Shown one piece after another: positions 1 through 6,465 of a stretch of DNA of 9,775 bases; the first letter of the stretch is position 1; each line of letters opens with the position of its first letter. The stretch covers positions 1 through 9,775 of the forward strand of contig JBNPEA010000143.1 of NCBI GenBank assembly GCA_051117315.1, in the 5' to 3' direction. The position numbers and the translations under genes were made by a program. The stretch comes from Salinarimonas sp051117315. Its GTDB lineage: Bacteria; Pseudomonadota; Alphaproteobacteria; Rhizobiales; Beijerinckiaceae. The notes below the pieces were generated by a model. That model saw only the letters and a list, made by a program, of their open reading frames with translations, had not been told where the DNA came from and ran no database searches.

Positions 1-246
1 GCCGCGGCGCTGTGGTCCCGGGGCGCGACAGTCAACGCCATCGCGCCGGCGACGGTCGACACGCCGATGCTGCGCGCCCCCCCCCTCGCCGACGCGCCGA
101 TCGCGCCCCTGCCAATCGGCCGCATCATCCAGCCCGACGAGATCGCCGCCCTCGCCGCGCTGCTCCTCTCCGTCGACGGCGGCGCCATCACGGGCCAGAC
201 GCTGACGGTCTGCGGCGGCGCATCGCTGCCGCGCGCCGCATCCTAG
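1..246 (+). CDS. Short-chain dehydrogenase/reductase (SDR), C-terminal fragment
   Basis: Frame 1 is open from the window edge to a TAG at 244-246, giving the last 81 residues. They match the end of classical SDR enzymes. VNAIAPATVDTPML corresponds to the segment after the catalytic Tyr/Lys that usually reads N-x-[IV]-x-P-G; here the Gly is Ala. GRIIQPDEIAALAALLLS is the usual helix, and ITGQTLTVCGG is the C-terminal strand, where many members have VDGG. The Rossmann glycine motif and the YxxxK catalytic pair lie outside the window, so cofactor and substrate cannot be judged. SDRs are NAD(P)-dependent oxidoreductases of alcohols and ketones. The gene converges on the tct/racemase operon, with only palindromic elements between. 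It may belong to the same catabolic locus, but that rests on proximity alone. Confidence 0.88.
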   Translation, partial: AAALWSRGATVNAIAPATVDTPMLRAPPLADAPIAPLPIGRIIQPDEIAALAALLLSVDGGAITGQTLTVCGGASLPRAAS

Positions 247-294
247 AGCATCATCCCACCAAGTGGAATCCGGTTGGTGGATCAGATGATGCTC
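246..294. repeat. Palindromic intergenic element 1
   Basis: Arms GAGCATCATC (246-255) and GATGATGCTC (285-294) are perfect complements. Inside them CCACCAA (256-262) pairs with TTGGTGG (274-280), leaving ATCA (281-284) unpaired on one side and an 11-nt loop. The element begins inside the SDR stop codon. Its layout, a CTAGAGC edge with a GTGG..CCGG centre, recalls short palindromic repeats common between genes of Hyphomicrobiales genomes; that resemblance is from memory. There is no T-run, so it is not a standard intrinsic terminator, though it could protect the SDR mRNA 3' end. Confidence 0.65.
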
Positions 295-302
295 CACGAA
301 GA

Positions 303-355
303 GGCCTAGAGCGTCTCCCGACCTGATCCCATCGGGTCGGGAGACGCTCTAGGCC
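303..355. repeat. Palindromic intergenic element 2, perfect 21-bp inverted repeat
   Basis: The arms at 303-323 and 335-355 are perfect 21-bp complements around an 11-nt spacer (TGATCCCATCG); within the spacer GAT/ATC can add three more pairs. It lies 4 bp beyond the racemase-like stop codon (360-362 on the minus strand) and between two convergent genes. A hairpin this strong would form in either transcript and could act as a bidirectional end or RNA-stabilising structure, although neither side has a T-run. Its left arm shares the 8-mer CCTAGAGC with element 1 (242-249 and 305-312), suggesting a common repeat family. Confidence 0.75.
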
Positions 356-359
356 GATC

Positions 360-1154
360 CTAGGCCTGGCCGCTCGGGTAGATATCTCCGTAGAAGCGAC
401 GGATCTCGTCGGCTTCCGCCGCGCTCGGCGCGGCATATGTCGATCGCCGGCTGACGAAGCCTCCCTCGTGCAGGTGCCCGAGCCGCACGGCGGTCTCGGC
501 CATCGCGAGGAGGCCCGCGACGCCGTTGAGGATCGGCGCGCCGGCCGCCGTGCGTGTCAGGCCCGCCTGCCAGAGCAGCGCCATCAGCACGCCCCCCGCC
601 GGGACGATCACCTCGGCCCGGGGCAGCGCACGGTCCACAGCCTCCCCGAGCGCCGCGACGAAGTCCTCCCGCGCGGTCTCGTCGGTGAACGCGTCCGAGA
701 GGCGGCGAATCCGCGGCACGTCGAGCGCGACGACGCCGGCGAGCCGGCTCTCGAGGCCCTGACGCCGCACGCCCTCGACCAGGCGCGTGGCGTATTTCTC
801 GTTGGGGGCGACGAGCCCGAAGGTCGCGCCCATCTGGGCCGCGAGGTGCAGGCTCGTCTGGCCGAGCCCGAGCACGGGGAAGGGTGCGATCTCGCGGGCC
901 GTATCGAGCCCGATGTCGAAGAAATTGCCGATGACGAAGGCGTCGACCCCCTCCCCCGCCGCCGTCCGAACGGCGTCGAGCACGTCTCCCGCGGCGGCGT
1001 AGGCCGTGGCGTGGTGATGCTCGGCGACGCCACGGCGCGTCCCCTCGAGGCGCACCTCGACGCCGGGTGCAACGGCGTCGATCAGCGCGGCGAGCGTGCG
1101 GGGATAGGCGCCCCAGGCGTCGAGCCGTCCGAGGCTCTGGTACCAGATCTTCAT
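360..1154 (-). CDS. Asp/Glu/hydantoin racemase-family protein lacking catalytic cysteines
   Basis: 264 residues, about the usual length for this family (hydantoin, aspartate and glutamate racemases, maleate isomerase). The fold is visible in VIGNFFDIGLDTAREIAPFPVLGLGQTS (residues 74-101, split here by eye) and in the matching second-half strand EVIVPAGGVL (181-190). Family racemases use two cysteines, one in each half. Here the first position (GCFxDPGL in hydantoin racemases) is Asn77 and the second (xGCAGM) is Pro-Ala-Gly-Gly at 185-188. The whole protein contains no cysteine, so ordinary two-base Cys/Cys racemisation looks impossible. The ATG at 1154-1152 overlaps the tctA stop by 4 bp, so translation is probably coupled and the protein is made with the transporter. 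It may act on the imported acid by another chemistry or bind it. Cytoplasmic; no signal peptide. Family assignment is fairly sure, activity unknown. Confidence 0.82.
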   Translation of the reverse strand: MKIWYQSLGRLDAWGAYPRTLAALIDAVAPGVEVRLEGTRRGVAEHHHATAYAAAGDVLDAVRTAAGEGVDAFVIGNFFDIGLDTAREIAPFPVLGLGQTSLHLAAQMGATFGLVAPNEKYATRLVEGVRRQGLESRLAGVVALDVPRIRRLSDAFTDETAREDFVAALGEAVDRALPRAEVIVPAGGVLMALLWQAGLTRTAAGAPILNGVAGLLAMAETAVRLGHLHEGGFVSRRSTYAAPSAAEADEIRRFYGDIYPSGQA

Positions 1155-2662
1155 GCCCCGCTCCCGGTCTCGATCGGCTGCCGCCGCCGCCGCAAGAGGC
1201 CGAGGAGCGGCGGCACGACCAGCACCGCGACGGCGAGCGCGAGGAACGTCGCCGCGATCGGCCGGGTCAGCAGGATCGTGAAGTCGCCCTGCGACATTTC
1301 GAGGGATCGCCGCAGCCCGCCCTCCATCAGCGGCCCCAGCACCATCGTCATGATGATCGGCACGAGCGGGATGTCGAGCTTGCGCATCGCCCAGCCGATC
1401 AGCCCGAACACGGCCATGAGCCCGATGTCGAAACGGCTGTTGGCCAGGCTGTAGGCGCCCACCACGGTGAAGCCGAGGATCATCGGGAACAGGATGCCGT
1501 AGGGGATGCGCAGGATCGACACCCACATCGGGATGAAGGGCAGGTTGAGGACCAGGAGGATGACGTTGCCGACATAGAGGCTCGCGATCAGCGTCCAGAC
1601 CATGTCGCCGTGCTCGGTGAACATCATCGGGCCCGGGATGATGCCGTTCATCATCAGCGAGCCCATCAGGATCGCGACGACGCCCGAGCCCGGGATCCCG
1701 AGCGTGAGGAGCGGCAGGAGCGCGCCGTTCGCCGCGGCGTTCGCCGCGCTCTCCGGGCCGGCCACGCCCTCGATCACGCCCGTCCCGAAGGCTTCGCGCC
1801 GGCGCGACAGGCGCTTCTCTGTGACGTAGGACATGAAGGCCGCGGGGATCGTCCCGAGGCCGGGCACGATCCCGATCGCGAAGCCGAGCACGGTCCCGCG
1901 GGCGATGGCCGGCGCGGAGCGCCGCATGTCGTCGCGGGTGAGCGAGAGCTTGCTCGTCGCCACGGGCTCGAACGACCCCTTCGGGTTCTCGAGGTTGCGC
2001 AGGATCTCGCCGACGCCGAACAGCCCGATGATCGCGGGGATGAAGGCGACGCCGTCGAGGAGGTGCATCTGGCCGAAGGTGAGCCGCGGCAGCCCCATTA
2101 CCGGATCGGTGCCGACCATGGCGATGATCAGCCCGAGCACGGCCGCGATCAGCCCGCGCAGGATGGAATTGCTGCCGAGCGTGACCACGAGGACGAGGCT
2201 GAGCACGATGAGCGCGAAGAACTCGGGCGGGCCGAAGCGCAGCGCGAGCGAGGTCAGCGGCAGCGCGACGAGGGCGAGCGCGAAGATCGTCACCGTGCCG
2301 CCGAAGAACGACGCGATCGCGGAGATCGCGAGCGCGGTGCCGGCGCGGCCCTGGCGCGCCATCTGATGCCCCTCGACCGCCGTCATCGCGGCGGCGCCGG
2401 TGCCGGGCGTGTTGAACAGCACGGCGGTGATCGTGTCGCCGTACTGGCAGCCGTAGTAGATCGCCGCGAGCATGATGATCGCGCTCGTCGGGTCCATCGC
2501 CATCGTGATCGGCAGCAGGATCGCGATGGCGGCGGACGGCCCGAGCCCGGGCAGCATGCCGACCAGCGTGCCGAGGAAGCAGCCGGCGAAGGCCGCGAGC
2601 AGGTTCCATGGCTGCAACGCGGCCGCCAGGCCGGCGCCGAGCAGGGCGAAGTTCTCGCTCAT
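1151..2662 (-). CDS. tctA: Tripartite tricarboxylate transporter, large permease subunit TctA
   Basis: 503 residues, the normal size for TctA, the large multi-spanning inner-membrane subunit of secondary transporters that take organic acids from a periplasmic TctC protein. Visible hallmarks are GTLVGMLPGLGP (31-42), AIYYGCQYGDTITAVLFNTPG (67-87, quoted from its parts), and a second PGLG at 267-270 in GFAIGIVPGLGT. The two copies reflect the internal duplication of the family. LGIPGSGVVAILMG (321-334) is also typical. Hydrophobic segments run through to residue 490, followed by an arginine-rich cytoplasmic tail. The ATG at 2662-2660 lies 15 bp after tctB, with GAGAGG just upstream as a ribosome site. 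The order C-B-A is the usual one. The substrate cannot be told from the permease. Confidence 0.95.
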   Translation of the reverse strand: MSENFALLGAGLAAALQPWNLLAAFAGCFLGTLVGMLPGLGPSAAIAILLPITMAMDPTSAIIMLAAIYYGCQYGDTITAVLFNTPGTGAAAMTAVEGHQMARQGRAGTALAISAIASFFGGTVTIFALALVALPLTSLALRFGPPEFFALIVLSLVLVVTLGSNSILRGLIAAVLGLIIAMVGTDPVMGLPRLTFGQMHLLDGVAFIPAIIGLFGVGEILRNLENPKGSFEPVATSKLSLTRDDMRRSAPAIARGTVLGFAIGIVPGLGTIPAAFMSYVTEKRLSRRREAFGTGVIEGVAGPESAANAAANGALLPLLTLGIPGSGVVAILMGSLMMNGIIPGPMMFTEHGDMVWTLIASLYVGNVILLVLNLPFIPMWVSILRIPYGILFPMILGFTVVGAYSLANSRFDIGLMAVFGLIGWAMRKLDIPLVPIIMTMVLGPLMEGGLRRSLEMSQGDFTILLTRPIAATFLALAVAVLVVPPLLGLLRRRRQPIETGSGA

Positions 2663-2677
2663 TCGTGGGCGTGCCTC

Positions 2678-3187
2678 TCAGATGCCGAGCACGCCCGCGG
2701 GGAGCGGCACGCGCAGGAGGACGTCGAAGACGAAGTGGTAGGCCGCCGCCAACAGGGCGGCGGCGAGCGCGCTCCGCAGGAGGGGATAGCGGCCGACGGA
2801 GACGAACAGAGCAAACAGGAACAGGCCCACCGAGAGACGGAAGCCGGCCCATTCGACCAGGACGGCGATCGCCAGGAGACCGGCGACGATGGCTCCGATG
2901 CGCAGCCAGCCGCCGGGTGCGATCTGCGAGAAGTCCGTGCGCGGCAGGTCCGCCGGGCGCACCGTCGCCTGCCAGACGAGGGCGAGCGCCAGGATCGCCA
3001 GGAGCCCCGCGAGGATCGCCGGGAAGAACCCGGCGCCGGGGCCGAGAGACGAGTAGAACCGCATGCCGGCCGCCTCGCGGCCGACGATCGCGGCGAGGAC
3101 GAGCAGGACGATGCCGGCCGCGAGGTAGCTCACGCTCACCCCGCGGCCGGCGCGCGCCGGCTGCGGCCCCGACGTCTCGTCGCTCAC
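2678..3187 (-). CDS. tctB: Tripartite tricarboxylate transporter, small permease subunit TctB
   Basis: 169 residues with a short polar N-terminus and about five hydrophobic stretches (roughly 21-35, 51-73, 94-112, 116-131 and 137-160). The motif SLGPGAGFFP (47-56), just before the second stretch, is characteristic of TctB, the small membrane subunit that partners TctA. The start is a GTG at 3187-3185 that overlaps the tctC stop codon by 4 bp (GTGA), which implies translational coupling and is the best-supported start in this frame. The family is poorly conserved in sequence, so the call leans on the motif, the topology and its place between tctC and tctA. Confidence 0.93.
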   Translation of the reverse strand: MSDETSGPQPARAGRGVSVSYLAAGIVLLVLAAIVGREAAGMRFYSSLGPGAGFFPAILAGLLAILALALVWQATVRPADLPRTDFSQIAPGGWLRIGAIVAGLLAIAVLVEWAGFRLSVGLFLFALFVSVGRYPLLRSALAAALLAAAYHFVFDVLLRVPLPAGVLGI

Positions 3188-4149
3188 TGCTCCTCCCGCG
3201 CGAGCGCGATGAGCCGCGCCTGGCGCGTGTCGAAGTCGGACCAGAAGGCCTCGAGGTCCGCCGGGTCCATGTATTCGGATTCGAGCGAGAGCGCGGTGAG
3301 CCGCTCCTGGAAGGCATCGCCCGCGATCGCCTCGCCGACGACGGCGGAGAGCTCCTCCACCACGGCCGGGTCCATGCCCGCGGGGCCGATCACCGCGAAG
3401 GAGGACGGCGCCGAGAGATCGATGCCCTGCTCGCGGATCGTCGGCAGGTCCGGCAGGAAGCCGGTCCGGCGCGCGCCGAAGAAGCCGATGGCGCGCATCG
3501 AGCCCGCGTCGATGTGCGGGATCGTGGTCTGCGTGCCGTTGATCGCGACGTCGACGTCGCCGGCGAGCAGCGCCGTCACGAGCGGCGCCGCGCCGTCGAA
3601 ATGCACGAAGGCGAACTCGGCCCCGGTCGCCTCCTCGAGCGCGACTCCGGGCAGATGGCCGTTGCTCATCAGCCCGACCGTGCCCATGCGCACGGTGCGG
3701 GGGCTCTCCTTGGCGGCAGCGACGAGATCGTTGACATCCTGGAAGGGGCTGTCGGCCAGCACGGCGAGCAGGTTCGCGCCGGAGATGTAGTGCGCGATGG
3801 GCGTGAAGCTCGCGCGGTCGTAGGGCGCCTGGCGCTCCTCGTCGAGATAGGTCATGGCCAGCGACGGCAGCGAGGCGAGCGCGAGGGTGTGGCCGTCGGG
3901 CTCGGAACGGGCGAGCTCGGCATTGCCGATCTGCGTCGTGGCGCCCGGCCGGTTCACGACCACCACCGGCACCCCGAGCTCCGGCTCGAGGAACTCGGCC
4001 AGCAGGCGGGCGGACACGTCGGTCGTGCCGCCGGCGGAGAACGGCACGATGATCGTCACCGGCCGGCCGTCCTCCGGGAAGGCGGAGACGGCAGCGGGCG
4101 CGAGTGCCGCGAGCGCCGTCAGCGCGAGCGTGGCGAGGGTGCGTCGCAT
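3184..4149 (-). CDS. tctC: Periplasmic solute-binding protein TctC (Bug family)
   Basis: 321 residues from the ATG at 4149-4147. That start is supported by GAGGAGGA (minus strand, 4165-4158) nine bases upstream and by the signal peptide it gives: MRRTLATLAL, a hydrophobic core, and likely cleavage after VSA at residue 23. Upstream in-frame codons are non-coding leader. Family motifs are VTIIVPFSAGGTTDVSARLL (31-50), VVVNRPGATTQIG (63-75), the PDG turn at 84-86 and GTVGLMSNGHLPG (156-168). Bug/TctC proteins bind carboxylated ligands such as citrate, aspartate, nicotinate or terephthalate in the periplasm and pass them to TctAB. The ligand here is unknown. It is the first gene of the tctCBA-racemase operon and sits behind the operator-like palindrome at 4222-4239. 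Confidence 0.95.
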   Translation of the reverse strand: MRRTLATLALTALAALAPAAVSAFPEDGRPVTIIVPFSAGGTTDVSARLLAEFLEPELGVPVVVVNRPGATTQIGNAELARSEPDGHTLALASLPSLAMTYLDEERQAPYDRASFTPIAHYISGANLLAVLADSPFQDVNDLVAAAKESPRTVRMGTVGLMSNGHLPGVALEEATGAEFAFVHFDGAAPLVTALLAGDVDVAINGTQTTIPHIDAGSMRAIGFFGARRTGFLPDLPTIREQGIDLSAPSSFAVIGPAGMDPAVVEELSAVVGEAIAGDAFQERLTALSLESEYMDPADLEAFWSDFDTRQARLIALAREEQ

Positions 4150-4204
4150 GTGGGTGGTCCTCCTCGTCTGGCGATGCGGGCTCCGGCGCCCGCTCGATGG
4201 GGAG

Positions 4205-4219
4205 GATGCGATCCGCATC
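4205..4219. repeat. 15-bp palindrome in the tctC leader
   Basis: GATGCG-ATC-CGCATC is a perfect inverted repeat with a 3-nt centre. It lies directly downstream (in the tctC direction) of the shared operator-like site and falls about where the -10 region or transcription start should be. It has no counterpart in front of the oxidoreductase gene, so it would be specific to tctC if functional. It could also be chance. Confidence 0.3.
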
Positions 4220-4221
4220 GC

Positions 4222-4239
4222 CAAAGAGTCAACACTTTG
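4222..4239 (-). promoter_or_regulatory. Operator-like palindrome with -35 element before tctC
   Basis: On the minus strand this reads CAAAGTGTTGACTCTTTG, two 8-bp half-sites around TG with one mismatch. It contains TTGACT (4232-4227), a good -35 hexamer. A weak -10 candidate, CATCCT (4208-4203), follows at 18 bp. The same site, also with one mismatch to perfect symmetry, occurs at 6369-6386 before the oxidoreductase gene. Identity extends outwards: CCCGT-S-CAAAGTGTTGAC is shared by both, 17 of 18 bases identical. A repressor bound here would cover the -35. The regulator is not in the window; GntR- or IclR-type regulators are common for such loci, but the family is a guess. Confidence 0.7.
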
Positions 4240-4289
4240 CACGGGGCGGAGGAATTTCTTTACGCTTTCCGTGACCCAGACGAACGAAG

Positions 4290-4299
4290 TGTGCGCACA
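4290..4299. repeat. Perfect 10-bp palindrome TGTGCGCACA
   Basis: TGTGCGCACA lies in the 167-bp gap between the oxidoreductase stop (4317) and tctC, about 50 bp upstream of the tctC operator-like site. In position it could be an upstream activator site or a small part of the oxidoreductase mRNA end. No second copy was found by eye, so significance is doubtful. Confidence 0.25.
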
Positions 4300-4316
4300 A
4301 TTGGGTGCGACGCGCA

Positions 4317-6308
4317 TCAAACGACCAATCCTGCCTCGTGGCCGGTCGCGGTGGCGAACATCAGGTCCTGCGGGGAACGGGCGTCGCCGACCCGGTGCAG
4401 CGGAACTCCGCGCGCGGCGAGCGCCGCCGCGAGGCCCTCGGCCGGGCGGCGCGGGGTGGCGTAGGAGAGGAAGACGACATCGGGTATCTCGGTCCGCGCG
4501 CCGGTGTAGACGTGCTCGAGCGCGAGCCGCCCCTCGGCCTCGAAGACGTCGGTCCACACGGGCTCGACGAGCGTCACCACCTCGACGCCGAGCCGCGACA
4601 GCCGACGCAGCACGCCCTGGCGCGCCACGAGGAACAGGTCCATCGCGATGGCTTCGCGCGGCGTGACCACGACGACCCGATCGAACAGCGCGGCGAGGCG
4701 CTCGACCGCCGCGTAGACGGCCTCGCCGTGATCCATGTCGTAGACGACCGCGGTGCCGCCCTGCCTGGCGCGGCGACCGCGCAGGCTCGCCATGGCGGCG
4801 CCCAGATCGGGCACGACGCCCTCCGCCGCGTAGTCCGGCGGGAGCCAGCCCGGGCTCGTCATCTCGGCGCCGGTCGCGATCACGACGGCGTCCGGGGCGA
4901 GCGCGGCCACCGTCTCGACGTCGGCATCGACGCCGAGCCGGATGTCGACGCCGTGGCGGGCGGCGGCGCTCGCCTGCCAGTCCGGAACGCTCGACAGGCT
5001 CTCGCCGCCGGGAAGCTCCGCGGCCAGCGCGAGCCGCCCGCCGATCCGGTTCCCGCGGCCGAGGACCGTGACGGCGTGGCCCCGTGCGGCGGCGACCCAT
5101 GCCGCCTCCATCCCCGCGGGACCCGTCCCGACGACGACGACGCGACGCGCCCGTTCGGCCGCGGGCGGGACGAACCACACCTCGTCCGGACGGGCGACGC
5201 GTGGGTTGGTGACGCAGGAGAGGCTCCGGCCGAAGGTGGTACCGTAGCCCCAGCAGGAATTGCACGAGAGGCAGTAGCGGATCTCGTCGCTGCGCCCGGC
5301 GCGGGCCTTCTCGAGCCACGCGGGGTCGGCCAGCAGCGGGCGTCCCAGCCCGACGAGCTCGGCCTCGCCGCCGGCGAGCAGCCCCTCGGCTTCCGCCGGA
5401 TCGGTGATGCGGCCGAGCGCCATCAGCGGCACGCCGGCGCAGGCGGGCCGGAGCGCGGCCAGCATGGCGCGCCAGGGAATCGGAGGCCCGTGCCGATCCG
5501 GCAGGTGATCCTCCAGCGAGCGATCATGGGCGCCGCGCACGAAGGCGACGTAGTCGACATCGCCCGTCCCCGCGACGAGGCGCGCGATCTCTCCCGCCTC
5601 GTGCCCGTCGACCCCCCCGCGCACACCGTCCTCCGCGGGCAGCTTGACGCCGACGACGAAGCCCGCTCCGCAGGCCCGCTTCAGCGCGCGCACGAGATCG
5701 CGCACGAGCCGCGTGCGCCGCTCGGTGTCCCCGCCATAGGCGTCCGAGCGGCGGTTCGATGCGGGCGAGAGGAACTGGTGGAAGAGATGCCCGTGCCCGG
5801 CCGAGATCTCGACGCCCGAGAACCCGAGATCGGCGAGCCGCTGGGCGCTGTCCGCGAACTCGGCGACGAGAGCGGCGATCTCCGAGGCGTCGAGCGCGTG
5901 CGGCATCGTCCAGCTCAAGGCGTCCGGCAGGGCCGACGCGCTGATCGCGTCGACGGTGCGCCCGGGATGATGGCGCCCGCGCCCCGGATGCTGGAGCTGC
6001 GCCAGCAGGAGCGCGCCGTGGGCCTCGATGGCCGCCGCCCATCCGGCGAGCCCTGCCGCGGCCTCGGGGGCGCGCACCTGGACCTTCGGGTCCCCGGCCT
6101 GGCGCTTCAGCATCGCGAGCGGCTCGGAGACGATGACCGCCGCGCCGCCGCGCGCCCGATTCTCGTAGTAGCGGATCAACGGCTCGGTGACGCGTCCGTT
6201 CTTCTGCATCCGCGTCGTCATCGAGGCGTGGACGATGCGGTTCTTCAGAAGGCGGCCCGCGAGGGTCAGGGGCGCGTGGATCGCGGGATACGCGTCGGAT
6301 GGGGGCAT
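4317..6308 (-). CDS. FMN/[4Fe-4S]/NAD(P) oxidoreductase, 2,4-dienoyl-CoA reductase/TMADH class
   Basis: 663 residues, close to FadH and trimethylamine dehydrogenase. Residues 1-340 form the Old Yellow Enzyme-like FMN barrel: KNRIVHASM (22-30), LLAQLQHPGR (101-110), GVEISAGHGHLFHQFLSP (165-182), YGG (191-193), LGR..D (321-328). Cys346, Cys349, Cys352 and Cys365 form a CX2CX2CX12C cluster, the spacing of trimethylamine dehydrogenase rather than FadH (CX2CX3CX11C). VVVVGTGPAGMEAAW (390-404) is the dinucleotide-binding Rossmann motif. The flavin is probably not covalently bound, since the N-terminal loop is FadH-like without Cys. In the active-site segment the usual HxxH/N-G-Y is Ser169-x-x-His172-Gly-His174, so the common His and Tyr proton donor are replaced. 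The ATG at 6308 is chosen because the operator-like site lies 60 bp upstream; its ribosome site is weak. Substrate unknown; likely co-regulated with tctCBA. Confidence 0.9.
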   Translation of the reverse strand: MPPSDAYPAIHAPLTLAGRLLKNRIVHASMTTRMQKNGRVTEPLIRYYENRARGGAAVIVSEPLAMLKRQAGDPKVQVRAPEAAAGLAGWAAAIEAHGALLLAQLQHPGRGRHHPGRTVDAISASALPDALSWTMPHALDASEIAALVAEFADSAQRLADLGFSGVEISAGHGHLFHQFLSPASNRRSDAYGGDTERRTRLVRDLVRALKRACGAGFVVGVKLPAEDGVRGGVDGHEAGEIARLVAGTGDVDYVAFVRGAHDRSLEDHLPDRHGPPIPWRAMLAALRPACAGVPLMALGRITDPAEAEGLLAGGEAELVGLGRPLLADPAWLEKARAGRSDEIRYCLSCNSCWGYGTTFGRSLSCVTNPRVARPDEVWFVPPAAERARRVVVVGTGPAGMEAAWVAAARGHAVTVLGRGNRIGGRLALAAELPGGESLSSVPDWQASAAARHGVDIRLGVDADVETVAALAPDAVVIATGAEMTSPGWLPPDYAAEGVVPDLGAAMASLRGRRARQGGTAVVYDMDHGEAVYAAVERLAALFDRVVVVTPREAIAMDLFLVARQGVLRRLSRLGVEVVTLVEPVWTDVFEAEGRLALEHVYTGARTEIPDVVFLSYATPRRPAEGLAAALAARGVPLHRVGDARSPQDLMFATATGHEAGLVV

Positions 6309-6368
6309 GAGACGCTCACACGTACGAGGGCGCCTGGCGCCGACGTGAAGAGCTAGCGACGCGACGTG

Positions 6369-6386
6369 CAAAATGTCAACACTTTG
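6369..6386 (-). promoter_or_regulatory. Operator-like palindrome with consensus -35 before the oxidoreductase
   Basis: Minus-strand CAAAGTGTTGACATTTTG, two 8-bp half-sites around TG with one mismatch, containing a perfect TTGACA (6379-6374). CTAGCT (6356-6351) at 17 bp is a poor -10 match. The left half-site is identical to that at 4222-4239 and the flank CCCGT is shared. It is 60 bp before the proposed start at 6308, against 72 bp for tctC, so both genes have the same promoter architecture. Confidence 0.7.
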
Positions 6387-6401
6387 GACGGGCGCGCGCC
6401 G

Positions 6402-6419
6402 GACCCGGACATCCGGGTC
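6402..6419 (-). terminator. Hairpin between the SH3b gene and the oxidoreductase promoter
   Basis: GACCCGG (6402-6408) and CCGGGTC (6413-6419) form a 7-bp GC stem with a 4-nt loop, about 47 bp past the SH3b stop codon. The adjacent 6391-6400 (GGCGCGCGCC) is itself palindromic. There is no T-run in the minus direction, so it is at best a weak or factor-dependent end separating the two transcription units. Confidence 0.35.
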
Positions 6420-6430
6420 GTGAGCGAACC

Positions 6431-6450
6431 GTGGCGGGAGGTGGCGGGAG
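6431..6450. repeat. Two tandem copies of GTGGCGGGAG
   Basis: Exact head-to-tail 10-bp repeat in the gap between the SH3b gene and the oxidoreductase. It is too short to name and most likely a small slippage duplication. Confidence 0.5.
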
Positions 6451-6465
6451 GTCCGGGAAGACGGA

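Noticed and set aside
360..3317. Minus-strand 985-codon open frame covering the racemase and the tct genes
   Set aside because: Only the part from 1154 down reads as a protein family; upstream it is an out-of-frame shadow of tctA and tctB. It is not a fusion.
1067..3790. Plus-strand open frame of 907 codons antisense to tctA, tctB and tctC
   Set aside because: Its product is Arg/Glu/Asp/His-rich with no domain, and it runs antisense to three well-supported transporter genes. High GC content keeps the opposite strand open.
6309..6317. GAGACGCTC also present in the arm of the palindrome at 341-349
   Set aside because: A single 9-bp match without the rest of the palindrome is most likely chance.
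4305..6356. Plus-strand 683-codon open frame antisense to the oxidoreductase
   Set aside because: Low-complexity composition, no motif, and complete overlap with a gene that has intact cofactor motifs.
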